Notes: generated by a model from the sequence alone, not told the origin. A stretch of 64,000 bases of DNA from Tabrizicola piscis (GCF_003940805.1 NZ_CP034328.1:1904001-1968000); one strand, 5' to 3'; counted from the first letter of the stretch, positions 52,264-61,485 are shown. Program-made: numbers and translations.

Positions 52264-53166
52264 GTGTCCCAATCCCTTGCCCGGATCTTCGCGATCCTTG
52301 CCCTGCCATTGCTTGCCGCCTGCGCGGGAAGCCCACGCACCGACGACGCCCCGGCCGCCGTGCCAGGCTATGAGGGTATCCAGGACGGTGAGTTTTTCAT
52401 CGAGCCGGTGCCGGAGCGGTTCTTGGCCGGGGGCAACCAGAAGCAAGAGGTGGCCTTTGCGGGTGACGAGGCGCCGGGAACGGTTGTCGTCGATACCTTT
52501 GCGCGCAAGCTGTACTTCGTGATGGAGGGTGGCCGCGCGATGAGCTATCCGATCGCCGTAGGGCGTGAGGGGCTGTCGTTCCGGGGTACCGGCGTGGTTG
52601 GGCGCAAGGCGGAATGGCCGTCGTGGCAGCCGACCGCCAACATGATCCGCACCCGGCCTGACCTTTATGCCGCCTATGCCGGCGGCTTGCCCGGTGGTCT
52701 GCAGAACCCGCTTGGTGCGCGCGCGCTGTATCTGTACCGCGGTGGACGCGACACGATGTTCCGCATTCATGGCACGTCCGACGCCGCATCAGTCGGCTAT
52801 GCCACCAGCGCGGGCTGCATCCGGCTGTTCAACCAGGATGCCATCGACCTTTACAACCGCGTGCCGAACGGCGCCCGCGTGAAGGTGCGGACCGAGGCGG
52901 AAAGCCTTGCCGCCGAAGGGCCGCAGATGGAAGACGCCTATGGCCGCGTGGTTCCGGCAACGCCCGAGAACATGACGAAGAAGGAAAAGGACCTGGTCCT
53001 GATCGCCCGTCAGGCCGAAAAGGACCGTGCCGCCGCCGAAAAGGCCGACCGGAAGCGCCTTGCCGCCTGCAAACGCCGCGGGATCACCCCGGACGATTGC
53101 CCCGGCCCGGAACTGCCCGATGCGGTGGTGACGGTCGGAACGTCGGACACCTCTACGAACGGATGA
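52264..53166 (+). CDS. L,D-transpeptidase lipoprotein (YkuD domain)
   Basis: A 300-residue envelope lipoprotein (lipobox LAAC near residue 20) with a YkuD L,D-transpeptidase domain at about 70-210, which makes 3-3 peptidoglycan cross-links or links protein to the wall. The catalytic motif is complete: IHGTSDAASVGYATSAGCIRL with the His and the nucleophile Cys. A charged Lys/Ala/Asp-rich tail follows. The start is GTG 52264. The 3' end overlaps the convergent cupin gene by 14 bases. Confidence 0.9.
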   Translation: MSQSLARIFAILALPLLAACAGSPRTDDAPAAVPGYEGIQDGEFFIEPVPERFLAGGNQKQEVAFAGDEAPGTVVVDTFARKLYFVMEGGRAMSYPIAVGREGLSFRGTGVVGRKAEWPSWQPTANMIRTRPDLYAAYAGGLPGGLQNPLGARALYLYRGGRDTMFRIHGTSDAASVGYATSAGCIRLFNQDAIDLYNRVPNGARVKVRTEAESLAAEGPQMEDAYGRVVPATPENMTKKEKDLVLIARQAEKDRAAAEKADRKRLAACKRRGITPDDCPGPELPDAVVTVGTSDTSTNG

Positions 53167-53494
53167 CGTAGTCTTTCAGGGTGGTTTCGATCACCTCCCA
53201 CACGCCTTCAAAGCCGGGGCGGATGATGTAGCTGTCCCCCGCCCGCAGGTGGGTGACACTGCCATCTGTGCCCGTCAGGACCGAATGGCCGGAGTGGATG
53301 TAGACATATTCCCATTCGGCATAGGACACGCGCCAGGCACCGGGGGTGGATTGCCAAAGGCCGGCGTAAAGGCCGCCCGCATCCTCAAGATTCCAGGTGC
53401 TGTGGACGGGGTCACCCTTCAAGACCTTCGCGGGATCGGGGCGGGTAACTTCGGGCGGGGTTCCGTCACGGGTGACGCGTTGCAACAGCTGCAT
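53153..53494 (-). CDS. Cupin domain protein (DUF861-like)
   Basis: A 113-residue cupin of the DUF861 (ureidoglycolate-type) group: [23 protein letters not shown] and [22 protein letters not shown] are typical, with the C-terminal segment [10 protein letters not shown]. Such proteins are annotated only as cupins. Start ATG 53494 after AAAGGACACATC. Ends within the 3' end of the L,D-transpeptidase gene on the other strand. Divergent from panB. Confidence 0.83.
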   Translation of the reverse strand: MQLLQRVTRDGTPPEVTRPDPAKVLKGDPVHSTWNLEDAGGLYAGLWQSTPGAWRVSYAEWEYVYIHSGHSVLTGTDGSVTHLRAGDSYIIRPGFEGVWEVIETTLKDYVIRS

Positions 53495-53645
53495 GATGTG
53501 TCCTTTCGCTGGGCGCATTGGGGCGGGTCGCGGGGCCGCCGTCAAGGCTTGGCCTGACGCTGCGCTGCGGCGCAAATTTGTTGCGGTGGCAGGGCGCATG
53601 TGCCCATATGGCGGGCAGATTGCGAACGGCCCAAGGAGATATCTG

Positions 53646-54488
53646 ATGAGTGCGACCTCGCCCGTGCGCCCGGTGCTGCCGCCAGATATCCGTGCCCGCA
53701 AGGGGGGCGTGCCGCTGGTGGTGCTGACCGCCTATTCCACGCCCGTGGCCCGGCTGGTTGATGCGCATTGCGATGTGGTGCTGGTCGGGGATTCGGTGGG
53801 GATGGTGATCCATGGCCTGCCATCAACGCTGGGCGTGACGATGGAGATGATGATCCTGCATGGCCGCGCCGTGGTGCGCGGGGCGGCCAAGGCGATGCCG
53901 GTGATCGACATGCCCTTCGGCAGCTATGAGGAATCGCCAGAACAGGCCTTTCGCAACGCCAGCCGCCTGATGGCGGAAACCGGCGCCCCGTCGGTCAAGC
54001 TTGAGGGCGGGGTGCATATGGCGGAGACGATTGCCTTTCTGACGGCGCGGGGCGTGCCGGTGATGGCGCATGTCGGGCTGACGCCGCAGGCGGTGAACAC
54101 GCTGGGTGGCTACAAGGTGGTGGGCCGGGATGCCGAGGCCGCCAAGGTGATGGCCGACGCCAAGGCGGTGGAGGCGGCAGGGGCGTTTTCGGTGGTGCTG
54201 GAAAAGGTGCCGATGGGGCTTGCCGGCAACATCACCAAGGCGCTGACGATCCCGACCATCGGGATCGGCGCGGGCAAGGATTGTGACGGGCAAGTGCTGG
54301 TGGTCGATGACATGCTGGGGCTGTTCACCGACTTTCGCCCCAAGTTCGTCAAGCGCTATGCCGAATTGGGCAAGACCGCGGATGATGCGATTGCCGCCTA
54401 TGCCGCCGAGGTGCGGTCGGGCACGTTCCCGGCGGAGGAGCATTCCTTTCCCGACGCCCTGCCCCCATCCAAAGCGGTGAAATCTTGA
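53646..54488 (+). CDS. panB: 3-methyl-2-oxobutanoate hydroxymethyltransferase
   Basis: PanB adds a hydroxymethyl group from methylene-tetrahydrofolate in pantothenate synthesis. Motifs in order are [51 protein letters not shown] and TIGIGAG. The start ATG 53646 has a strong AAGGAGATATC site; the longer upstream frame is rejected. 280 residues. Overlaps panC. Confidence 0.96.
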   Translation: MSATSPVRPVLPPDIRARKGGVPLVVLTAYSTPVARLVDAHCDVVLVGDSVGMVIHGLPSTLGVTMEMMILHGRAVVRGAAKAMPVIDMPFGSYEESPEQAFRNASRLMAETGAPSVKLEGGVHMAETIAFLTARGVPVMAHVGLTPQAVNTLGGYKVVGRDAEAAKVMADAKAVEAAGAFSVVLEKVPMGLAGNITKALTIPTIGIGAGKDCDGQVLVVDDMLGLFTDFRPKFVKRYAELGKTADDAIAAYAAEVRSGTFPAEEHSFPDALPPSKAVKS

Positions 54489-55324
54489 CGCCGATCCTGC
54501 GGACCGTTGCCGATCTGCGCGCTCTGGCCCGCGGCTGGCGGGCAGCGGGCGAGGTGATCGGCGTGGTCCCGACGATGGGGGCGCTGCACGACGGGCATCT
54601 GTCGCTGGCCCGCCGGGCGCGCGCGGAATGTGACCGGGTGATCACCACGATCTTCGTGAACCCCAAGCAGTTCAACAACCCGGAAGACCTGAAGAAATAT
54701 CCCCGCAGCGAGGAAGCGGATGCCGCCTTGCTTGCGACAGTCCCGGTCGATGCGATCTTCGCGCCGCCGGTGGAGGAGGTCTATCCTGAAGGCTTCATCA
54801 CCAACGTCACGATGCAGGGCGTGGCGCAACCTTTGGAAGGCTACATGCGGCCGGGCCATTTTGACGGCGTGGCGACGGTTGTGACCAAGTTGTTTGGCAT
54901 GACCCTGGCCGACAAGGGTTACTTCGGCCAGAAGGACTGGCAGCAGTTGCAGGTCGTCCTGCGTCTGGTGCGCGACCTGAACGTCCCGGTCGAGGTTGTG
55001 GGCTGCGAAACGATCCGCGAGACGGACGGGCTGGCGATGAGCTCCCGCAACGTGCGGCTGACCACCGAGGGCCGCGCCAAGGCGCCGATCCTTTACGCGG
55101 CGATCACGGCGGCGGCGACAGATATTCGCGCAGGCCACGCCGACCGCATGGCCATCCGCGAGGCGGCCGAAACCATGCGCAAGGCGGGGTTCGAGCGGGT
55201 GGAATACATCGAGTTGCGCGATGCCGAGACGCTGATGCCCTCGGACGACCCCCGCCGCCCGCGCCGGATGCTCGCCGCCGCCTGGATCGACGGTGTGCGG
55301 CTGATCGACAACATCCCGGTGTGA
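54485..55324 (+). CDS. panC: Pantoate-beta-alanine ligase
   Basis: PanC joins pantoate and beta-alanine to pantothenate using ATP. It shows [18 protein letters not shown] (HxGH), [43 protein letters not shown] and [15 protein letters not shown]. The start is TTG 54485, overlapping the panB stop as TTGA; no other start fits the conserved beginning. 279 residues. Its end is followed by a dispersed repeat. Confidence 0.96.
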   Translation: MTPILRTVADLRALARGWRAAGEVIGVVPTMGALHDGHLSLARRARAECDRVITTIFVNPKQFNNPEDLKKYPRSEEADAALLATVPVDAIFAPPVEEVYPEGFITNVTMQGVAQPLEGYMRPGHFDGVATVVTKLFGMTLADKGYFGQKDWQQLQVVLRLVRDLNVPVEVVGCETIRETDGLAMSSRNVRLTTEGRAKAPILYAAITAAATDIRAGHADRMAIREAAETMRKAGFERVEYIELRDAETLMPSDDPRRPRRMLAAAWIDGVRLIDNIPV

Positions 55325-55336
55325 CGGGCGGTTTTT

Positions 55337-55448
55337 AAAAGGAGCGCTGCCGCGCATGCCTTTTGTCTCGTCGTCGGGCTTCGCCTCCTCCTCGGCTGAC
55401 GAGGGGCGCCGCCCCTCGAGCTCCCCGGGATATTTGTCGAAGAGAAAG
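55337..55448 (+). repeat. Dispersed intergenic repeat, long form
   Basis: Opens AAAAGGAGCGCTGCCGCGC, then GCCTTTTGTCTCG, an internal stem (GAGGGGCG-CCG-CCCCTC), and ends CCGGGATATTTGTCGAAGAG. Same family as 12062, 20804 and 46773. Confidence 0.7.
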
Positions 55449-55529
55449 CCGACAATCCGCACTTGGCGAGGGGGGAAACATGCTGCAAGACTTGGGCCGC
55501 TGGATATGACGAAAAACTGGCGCCGGGAT

Positions 55530-55560
55530 GATGTAATTCTTTGTTACATCACTAAGTGAT
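55530..55560. promoter_or_regulatory. Two overlapping palindromes before the TelA-like gene
   Basis: GATGTAA-N7-TTACATC (55530-55550) and ATCACT-A-AGTGAT (55548-55560) are both perfect and lie 27-57 bases before the start codon in an A/T-rich stretch. They look like an operator controlling the whole downstream gene string. Confidence 0.6.
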
Positions 55561-55586
55561 AGAAACGCTATTCAACGGAGGGCGCG

Positions 55587-56657
55587 ATGGCCGATTTCGA
55601 GACGCAGATCAAGGAAAGTCAGGCTCAGGTCGCTGAGGCGCAGGCGAAGATCAGTGCCATTACCGGCCGGATCGAGGCGGCGCGGTCGAAGCTGGATCAG
55701 GGCATCACGCTGGACGTGGAAAACGCCACGCTGGAGGATGTGCACAAGCACACCGACCTGATGAACGCGAATATCGCGGAACTGATCATGGGTCTGGACG
55801 ATGTGACGGCAGGCTTTTCGGCCGAGTTCGCCGAGATGCGGTCGAAGACGGGGATGGAAAGCTTTATCGGCATCTTCTCCAACGCCAAGGCGGAATCCAT
55901 GCGGCAGGAGCGGATGCGGTCAGCCTCCGTGGATGACAAGCTGCAGGACCTGATCGCGAAGTCGGACGTGATCGTGAAGCTGTTGCAGGGGCAGTTGGAC
56001 CTTCTGAACACCCAGAAGACACGGGTGGAGACCAACCTTGCCGGCACCCTGACCGAACGCGAGGAAACCGTCTTTGCGCTGGAGGCGGTGCGGACGGAAG
56101 TCGCCGCACTTGATCCCAAGATCATCGAGTTGGAAAACAAGATCGCGGTCGAACAGGACGCGGCGGCGCGGACGAAGCTGGAAACGGAACTGGCGACGCT
56201 GAACGCCAAGTACAACGCTCTGGTGCAGGACGAACAGGTGAAGCTGGCCAAGTCCCAGACGCTGGAGCGCTATATCGAGAAGGGCAAGACCTGGGTCGAC
56301 AGCCTGCAGAACCAGGCGGCGACGCAGTTGGTGCTGATCAACAAGCTGCAGACGGATACCAAGCAGCGGGTTGTCCTTTATGACGCGCTGACCTCGTCGT
56401 TGAAAACCGCCCAGCAGCAGGACGTGGCGCACCGCATCAACGAGATTGGCGTCAAGACCGACCAGGAGGCGCAGACTGCGATGGCGGCGATTGGCGCTGC
56501 GACCAATGACAAGATGGCCGACATGCTGGAGAAGCATGAGGACCACATGGTCTTTGCCCGCCAGATTCTGGAGCAGAAAGCAAAGGCGGATGAACGCTTT
56601 GCGCGCCGGTTCGCGGCGATTGTCGAGAAGCACGACAAGAACGCGTATGGGGAGTGA
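55587..56657 (+). CDS. TelA-like coiled-coil protein
   Basis: A 356-residue protein, almost wholly helical and charged, with no signal peptide or membrane segment. Heptad-like stretches cover about 1-50 and 130-260 (for example LEAVRTEVAALDPKIIELENKI). The overall look, including LQGQLDLLNTQKTRVETNL and QNQAATQLVLINKLQTDTKQRV, is like the TelA/toxic-anion-resistance family, which co-occurs with envelope-stress ATPase clusters; the match is by eye only. Strong GGAGG site. Opens a long gene string under palindromic operators. Confidence 0.6.
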   Translation: MADFETQIKESQAQVAEAQAKISAITGRIEAARSKLDQGITLDVENATLEDVHKHTDLMNANIAELIMGLDDVTAGFSAEFAEMRSKTGMESFIGIFSNAKAESMRQERMRSASVDDKLQDLIAKSDVIVKLLQGQLDLLNTQKTRVETNLAGTLTEREETVFALEAVRTEVAALDPKIIELENKIAVEQDAAARTKLETELATLNAKYNALVQDEQVKLAKSQTLERYIEKGKTWVDSLQNQAATQLVLINKLQTDTKQRVVLYDALTSSLKTAQQQDVAHRINEIGVKTDQEAQTAMAAIGAATNDKMADMLEKHEDHMVFARQILEQKAKADERFARRFAAIVEKHDKNAYGE

Positions 56658-56687
56658 TCGGTTGCCGGTTCGGCGGGGCTAGTGGCG

Positions 56688-57035
56688 ATGGCCATCAACC
56701 GACGTTTTCTCGCCAGGAGCGCGCTCCAAGGTGTAGTCTGGGCGGCCGCGTGGAGGTTCTTTGTCGCCGCGTTCAGCGTGGCGGTGATGAACTTCATTCT
56801 GAACGCTCTGATGCCCGAGATTGCGCTTTTCACCGACGCCGCCACCTCGGTTGCGCTGCTGTGGATTCTGCTACGGTTCGCATGCCCTACCTTGATCCGG
56901 CTACATCGCCACTATTGGCGGGTGGTCGACCTTTCCGTTCCGGCAGAGCCGAGCCTGGCAATGGCGATTGTATTGGAGCAATGGTCCAATCTGCGCCATG
57001 ACCTGACGCTGCCTTGGAGGGCCATCCGTGGCTGA
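56688..57035 (+). CDS. Small membrane protein in the TelA-AAA cluster
   Basis: A 115-residue protein with two hydrophobic stretches (VVWAAAWRFFVAAFSVAVMNFI and TDAATSVALLWILLRFA) and a soluble C-terminal part. Not recognised. The start is ATG 56688; a GTG at 56682 would add two residues. It overlaps the next gene by eight bases. Confidence 0.65.
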   Translation: MAINRRFLARSALQGVVWAAAWRFFVAAFSVAVMNFILNALMPEIALFTDAATSVALLWILLRFACPTLIRLHRHYWRVVDLSVPAEPSLAMAIVLEQWSNLRHDLTLPWRAIRG

Positions 57036-58155
57036 CCCCACCATCAAAGACGTCCTCACCTCGGACCATTCCGAGCTTTACGACACGCTGACGGCGCGGC
57101 GGTACTTTGCCAAGTTCGTCAAGATCGGCGGCTATCTTGGCCGGGTTGCGGCGGAGATGGAGACCGAGGGGCGACTGAGCCGGACCGAGGCGCGGGTGTT
57201 GGGGGGGTACCTCAAGGCGGTGGCAGCGACGTTTCAGGCGCTGTCCCACAAGTATCTGATGACCGGGCGGGACGATGGCGCGACGCGGCTGACAATCGAC
57301 CGGCACGAAAGCGGCTTTCCGGTCGCGCAAGAGCTGATGACCATGGCCGTCGATGCCCAGCAGGCCGAGCGGCATCTGGCGGGGATGCCGTCGGAGGCGG
57401 AGCTCAAGGACCGGATGGTGCGGCAGATTGTCGGCGACCTGACGATCCCGACCACGCTGCAATTCGCATTGGCGCAGCGCTACTACTATGAGGCGCTGCA
57501 GGCGGGCGGCATCTTCTGGGCGCGGAACGACCCGGACGCGCAGTGGATCGAGAACATCGGTGAGCGGCGGCATTTTCTGGTGCATTGGGCGGTCTGGGAC
57601 ACGCAGGTCAACCTGCCGGTGGTCTATCTGATGGACCTGGAGGATTCTGGCCGAAAGCCATTGCCAAGCGACGTGTTCCGCTGGCCACAGGTACAGGCAG
57701 CGCTGATGGCGCAGGCGATTGGCGGGCTGAAGCTTTTGACCATCGCCACGGGGTTCGACAAGGACTTTGCCGACCTGCACCCTAAACGGCTACGGCGCAT
57801 CACGCTGGGTCCGATGTATTCGGCCAGCTTCACGCTGCAATCCGGGCCGATTTCCAAGGTTCTGGAAGGCGCCAAGGCCCCTGAGGGTCAGGATTGGGCT
57901 TTGGTCTGGACGGTCGAGGATCTGCTGGCTGAACGGGAAGAGCCGGTGAAGGACGGCTGGTTCTCCTCCTCGCAGCGGCAGGTTTACAAGCTGGACCCGG
58001 TGGCTGGGGCCGAACTGGGGGCCACGCGGCAGGACCGGATGATCATCTTGCCCGAGCGGCCCTATCAGGTGCTGGTGGAGCAGGACCCCAAGGGATTGCG
58101 GGGGTTGCGGAAATTTGTCGTGGGGGACGGGGGGCGGTTGATCCCGACGTTGTGA
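57028..58155 (+). CDS. Uncharacterised 375-residue protein in the TelA-AAA cluster
   Basis: I do not recognise the family. The N-terminal half is helical (LYDTLTARRYFAKFVKIGGYLGRVAAEM, GRLSRTEARVLGGYLKAVAATFQAL), the C-terminal half appears mixed alpha/beta with several aromatic residues. No membrane segment or signal peptide. The GTG 57028 start has GGAGG seven bases upstream and overlaps the previous gene, so it is translated with it. Probably a cytosolic partner of the AAA+ ATPase encoded next. Confidence 0.6.
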   Translation: MADPTIKDVLTSDHSELYDTLTARRYFAKFVKIGGYLGRVAAEMETEGRLSRTEARVLGGYLKAVAATFQALSHKYLMTGRDDGATRLTIDRHESGFPVAQELMTMAVDAQQAERHLAGMPSEAELKDRMVRQIVGDLTIPTTLQFALAQRYYYEALQAGGIFWARNDPDAQWIENIGERRHFLVHWAVWDTQVNLPVVYLMDLEDSGRKPLPSDVFRWPQVQAALMAQAIGGLKLLTIATGFDKDFADLHPKRLRRITLGPMYSASFTLQSGPISKVLEGAKAPEGQDWALVWTVEDLLAEREEPVKDGWFSSSQRQVYKLDPVAGAELGATRQDRMIILPERPYQVLVEQDPKGLRGLRKFVVGDGGRLIPTL

Positions 58156-58190
58156 TCGGCGGCAGCCCCCGGGGCGCTGCCCCGGACCCC

Positions 58191-58243
58191 GGAGTATTTG
58201 GAAAAGAGCAACTTGAGCAGATTTGCTTCTTTCCAAATACTCC
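58191..58243. repeat. Inverted pair of GAGTATTTGG cores
   Basis: GGAGTATTTGGAAAAGAGCAA (split: GGAGTATTTGG and AAAAGAGCAA; 58191-58211) is mirrored by 58223-58243 with two mismatching bases, around an 11-base loop. Each arm resembles the GGGATATTTG core of the dispersed repeats. It lies between the 375-residue gene and the AAA+ gene. Confidence 0.75.
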
Positions 58244-58285
58244 CGCGCGGCGCGCGAACGGTTTGGATGGCATTTGGAGGGTTCG

Positions 58286-60214
58286 ATGAGCACGCGCGAC
58301 ACGATGGAACTGAAGGAAGAGACGATCCGCGCGCAATATGAGGCGGCGCTGGGGATGGTCCTTGGGTTCGATCATGCGCCGCGGCTGGCGAAGCCTTTGG
58401 TCGAGGCGATTCAGGCCGAGCGGTCCTCGGGCATCGGCGCGCGGCCCCGGTTCCGGTCGACCGTGCCGGGGATGGCGGCGCGGTCCACGGCGCGGCCCGG
58501 GGGCGTGCGGCTGGCGGAGCGGGTGGAGGGTCTGGGCGACGGGCTGGTGACCCCGGTGCAGGCGGCGGTGCTGAATGCGCTGCGGCGGTCCTTGGCGATT
58601 GCGCTGGCAATGGGTGAGACGTTCTCGGCCCAGTCGGGGCTGGCGGAGTTGAAGCGGGCGAACCTTGAGGGGCGGGTGCCGGAGCCCAAGCGCGGGGAGT
58701 TCGGGGAGTTGCTGGCCGGTGAGGCGCTGGTGGTGCTGTTCACCTTCGGCAATGCGCTGGCCTATCTGATCGCGCCACATGTCGGGTCTTCCACCGTTGA
58801 GCTGGGCGAGGTGGAGGAGGTGCTGACGGATAATGCCCCGCTGGCGTTGCAGGGGGCCTTGTGGGAGCTGGATCAGGACATCGGGGCGCTGGCAACGGAT
58901 GATGTGAAGCTGGTGGCGGTGGTGTCGGCCTTCGCCGAGGCGCTGATGAAGAAAGTGCAGATCCGGGCCGAGAATGGGGCGCGGACGTCGGTGTTCACGG
59001 CTGGGTCGTGGAAGGTGGAGGCGGATGGGCTGACGCTTTCAGGCTTCAAGCCGGCCAAGGCGGCGAAGGGCGGCGTGATCGCCATGGCCTTCAAGAAGCC
59101 GCATGAGGTGGTGGGGAACCACATCGCGAAGTATCAGAGCCTGCGCTTGTCGAAGATGCTGATGGCCTATGACTTCGAACGCCGGCTGAACCCATTTGCG
59201 GAGCTTGGCGGGTTCATCTTCACCTTCATGGGGGATGGGAAACCGGGGACGGGCAAGACCACGCTGATCCAGATGATGGCGGGGCTTCTGAACGATTATT
59301 GCAAGGTGGCGGGCTATCCGTTCCGCTACCAGAACTTCAGCATCGACCAGATCGACAGCTATCAGGGCAAGTCGGGGCAGAATGCCAAGGCGTTCATTGA
59401 TGCGGTGCTGGATCCCTCGGTCATTGGGTTCGGGACCATCGACGACATCGACCAGGTGGCGGGCAAGCGGGGGGACCGGCAGTCCAGCGCGGGCCAGCAG
59501 GAGGTGACGGCGGTCTTCATGCAGGCCTTTGCGGGGGCCGGAACGGTGGTGCGGGGGAACTGCACGTTTGGGATGTTCTCCAACTACCCGGAGAATGTGG
59601 ACGACGCCCTGCGCCAGCGGGCAGGAGCGCGGTTTCTGGTGGATGGGCCACAGACGAAGGAGGATTACATTGATATTTTGAGCCTTCTGCTGGGCAAGAA
59701 CCATGCGATCCCGGTTGGGGAGCATGAGTTGTTCGCCGCGCAGGAGATCAAGAAGGCTGTGGCGGCCAGCTTTGAGGGGCATTCAAAGCCGCATGAGGCG
59801 GGGCTTTTGACGGTGTGGGAGAAGGTGGCGAAGGACATCGGGCCGCTCGACACCATTGCCAAGATCGGGGCCTATCTGAAGGCGATCCAGACGGCGGATG
59901 AGCGGTTCACAGGGCGGGCGATCAAGAACATCACCGATGCGGTGAAGGTCCGGGCGATGGACTTTGAACTGCCGGATGAGTGGATGGAGGAGCCGGACCT
60001 GTTCCTCTTCAAGCCCTATGACGAGAAGCTGGCGATGATCCGCGGGCTGATGACCCCGATCTCGGTGGAGATGGTGATCCAGGAGATCAACCGCTACGCC
60101 GACAGCGAGTTCCGCTATGCGGACAAGTCGGACGAGGTGGCGATTCAGGGCATGGTGCGGGATTTTGGGCGGCAGGAAGAGGCGAAGCGGCGGTATCTGG
60201 AGGGGAAGGGGTGA
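58286..60214 (+). CDS. AAA+ ATPase in the TelA-AAA cluster
   Basis: A 642-residue protein with one AAA+ module. Walker A is GDGKPGTGKTT (about residue 315), Walker B GFGTIDDID (about 380), sensor-1 Asn in GMFSNYPEN and the arginine-finger stretch DDALRQRAGARF follow. The N-terminal 300 residues are unrecognised and contain conserved-looking segments VTPVQAAVLNALRRSLAIALAMGETFS and GNALAYLIAPHVG. The start is ATG 58286 with GGAGG upstream. It is the likely motor of this gene string; no nuclease, helicase or protease domain is fused to it. Confidence 0.8.
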   Translation: MSTRDTMELKEETIRAQYEAALGMVLGFDHAPRLAKPLVEAIQAERSSGIGARPRFRSTVPGMAARSTARPGGVRLAERVEGLGDGLVTPVQAAVLNALRRSLAIALAMGETFSAQSGLAELKRANLEGRVPEPKRGEFGELLAGEALVVLFTFGNALAYLIAPHVGSSTVELGEVEEVLTDNAPLALQGALWELDQDIGALATDDVKLVAVVSAFAEALMKKVQIRAENGARTSVFTAGSWKVEADGLTLSGFKPAKAAKGGVIAMAFKKPHEVVGNHIAKYQSLRLSKMLMAYDFERRLNPFAELGGFIFTFMGDGKPGTGKTTLIQMMAGLLNDYCKVAGYPFRYQNFSIDQIDSYQGKSGQNAKAFIDAVLDPSVIGFGTIDDIDQVAGKRGDRQSSAGQQEVTAVFMQAFAGAGTVVRGNCTFGMFSNYPENVDDALRQRAGARFLVDGPQTKEDYIDILSLLLGKNHAIPVGEHELFAAQEIKKAVAASFEGHSKPHEAGLLTVWEKVAKDIGPLDTIAKIGAYLKAIQTADERFTGRAIKNITDAVKVRAMDFELPDEWMEEPDLFLFKPYDEKLAMIRGLMTPISVEMVIQEINRYADSEFRYADKSDEVAIQGMVRDFGRQEEAKRRYLEGKG

Positions 60215-60217
60215 GCT

Positions 60218-60532
60218 ATGGGAGCGGTTCTGCACAACCCTTTGGTTTTCGTGGCTGACTTCATCCTGCCCTTGGTGGTGGCATTGCTGCTCTGTCTGCG
60301 CTGGGGGCCGAACCGCGGGATCGTTTTCGCGGTGATCCCGGCGCTTGTCGGGGTCTTTGTACTGTTCTTCTTTCAGGTCAGTCCGGGGGTCAATCCTGAT
60401 GGGTCTGGCCGGGTTGCCTCGGCCTTTGGCTACATGACCAGCGAGAGCATCATGTGGATCGCCAGTTTCCTGGTCGGAGCCGCGCTTGGGTCTGTGATCT
60501 GGAAGCTGCGGCGGTCGGGGGGGAAGGGGTGA
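60218..60532 (+). CDS. Small membrane protein in the TelA-AAA cluster
   Basis: A 104-residue protein with about three hydrophobic segments (FVADFILPLVVALLLCL, GIVFAVIPALVGVFVLFFF and IMWIASFLVGAALGSVIW). No family recognised. AAGGGG ribosome site; overlaps the next gene as GTGA. The three small membrane genes here share size and layout but not obvious sequence. Confidence 0.65.
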   Translation: MGAVLHNPLVFVADFILPLVVALLLCLRWGPNRGIVFAVIPALVGVFVLFFFQVSPGVNPDGSGRVASAFGYMTSESIMWIASFLVGAALGSVIWKLRRSGGKG

Positions 60533-60903
60533 GCAACCATCTGACGCTGGACCTCTGGAACTCTGTCCTGCCGCTCGTCTTGCTTTGCGCGGTGGTGGTT
60601 GTCTTGCCCGGCTGGTTCACTGGCAAGAACAACCTGTCGCACCGCACGCTGGCGTTCGCGGCCCTCAAGACAGCGGTCGTGGCCTATGCGGTGGGCGCGC
60701 TGATGATGGCGGCACTTTATGCGTCAATCAACGAAGGGGTATACGAGCAGGTCCTGCGTAACCCGATTGAGCGGGTGGGGTTCTTCCTGGGCCGCTCGGC
60801 GCTGTTCGCGCTGCTGTGGGGGCCTTTGTTGGGGTTCGTCTGGCTGGTGAAGGCGCAGGAAATGAATCGCCGGTTGGGGATGAAGATGGTGGATGGTGAA
60901 TGA
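60529..60903 (+). CDS. Small membrane protein in the TelA-AAA cluster
   Basis: A 124-residue protein with three or four hydrophobic segments (SVLPLVLLCAVVVVLPGWF, VVAYAVGALMMAALYASI, LFALLWGPLLGFVWLV). Start GTG 60529 overlaps the previous stop; the longer open frame upstream lies inside that gene and is rejected. Not recognised. Overlaps the next gene by ATGA. Confidence 0.65.
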   Translation: MSNHLTLDLWNSVLPLVLLCAVVVVLPGWFTGKNNLSHRTLAFAALKTAVVAYAVGALMMAALYASINEGVYEQVLRNPIERVGFFLGRSALFALLWGPLLGFVWLVKAQEMNRRLGMKMVDGE

Positions 60904-61211
60904 TTGGAGAAACCGTCGGTGTAATTGCATTGCTTGGCGGACCCGTGCTTGGCGGGATCATTTGGGCGCGCATGGTCAAGGCGGTGATGCTAGACTCGGG
61001 ATGGTCTATAGTGCGCTCATATTTTCTGGGAGCGGTAGTTTCATTGGTTGTCCCCTTCGCCTTGGTGTCTGCAATGGCGTCTGGAGCTAACAGAGGCAGT
61101 GGAGCCTCCGGACTACTGTACTTATCGTCCTACATTTGCGCGTTTCTTGCCCTCATTGCCTTTATCTTCACATTTGCAGCCATCACGGGTGACAAAAGCA
61201 ATGAAGAATAG
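60900..61211 (+). CDS. Small membrane protein in the TelA-AAA cluster
   Basis: A 103-residue protein with three hydrophobic segments (VGVIALLGGPVLGGIIWA, FLGAVVSLVVPFALVSAMA, ICAFLALIAFIFTFAAI) and no recognised family. Codon use is somewhat less GC-rich than its neighbours, and the 3' flank up to the repeats is also lower in GC. ATGA overlap with the previous gene. Confidence 0.6.
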   Translation: MIGETVGVIALLGGPVLGGIIWARMVKAVMLDSGWSIVRSYFLGAVVSLVVPFALVSAMASGANRGSGASGLLYLSSYICAFLALIAFIFTFAAITGDKSNEE

Positions 61212-61303
61212 GGGATGTGTCGCTGTTATCGATCTTGTCGTTCAAGAGGTTAAGCTCAGCGACCGGGGAGTGGCTAAGGCTGCGGACACACTGTGGGAAA
61301 CCT

Positions 61304-61367
61304 CATGAAACCCCTCATCCACCACGGCCACATGTCCACCAACCTGATCGTGGGCTCCTCCCCAGCC
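61304..61367 (+). pseudogene. Diverged duplicate of the first 64 bases of the 455-residue gene
   Basis: Reads MKPLIHHGHMSTNLIVGSSPA, against MKRLIQRGLMFGNLIEVSSPA at 62104. I count about 53 of 64 bases identical. Homology ends where a GC-rich palindromic repeat begins, so this is a severed or copied gene start separated from the intact gene by the DUF559 insert. Confidence 0.75.
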
Positions 61368-61485
61368 CCCCACCCCCAGCCCCTCCCCACGAGGGGGAGG
61401 GGAGGCGCTTCTTCGGTTGGGGTGGGTGCTGGTCGTTGGCGGCTTAGCGCTCCCTCCCCCTTGTGGGGAGGGTTGGGGTGGGGGG
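61366..61485. repeat. GC-rich palindromic repeats left of the DUF559 gene
   Basis: Two units of one family in opposite orientation: CCCCCCACCCCCAG-CCCCTCCCC-ACGAGGGGGAGGGG (61366-61402) and its inverse form CTCCCTCCCCCTTGTGGGGAGGG-TTGGGGTGGGGGG (61450-61485). Each folds on itself. Confidence 0.85.
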
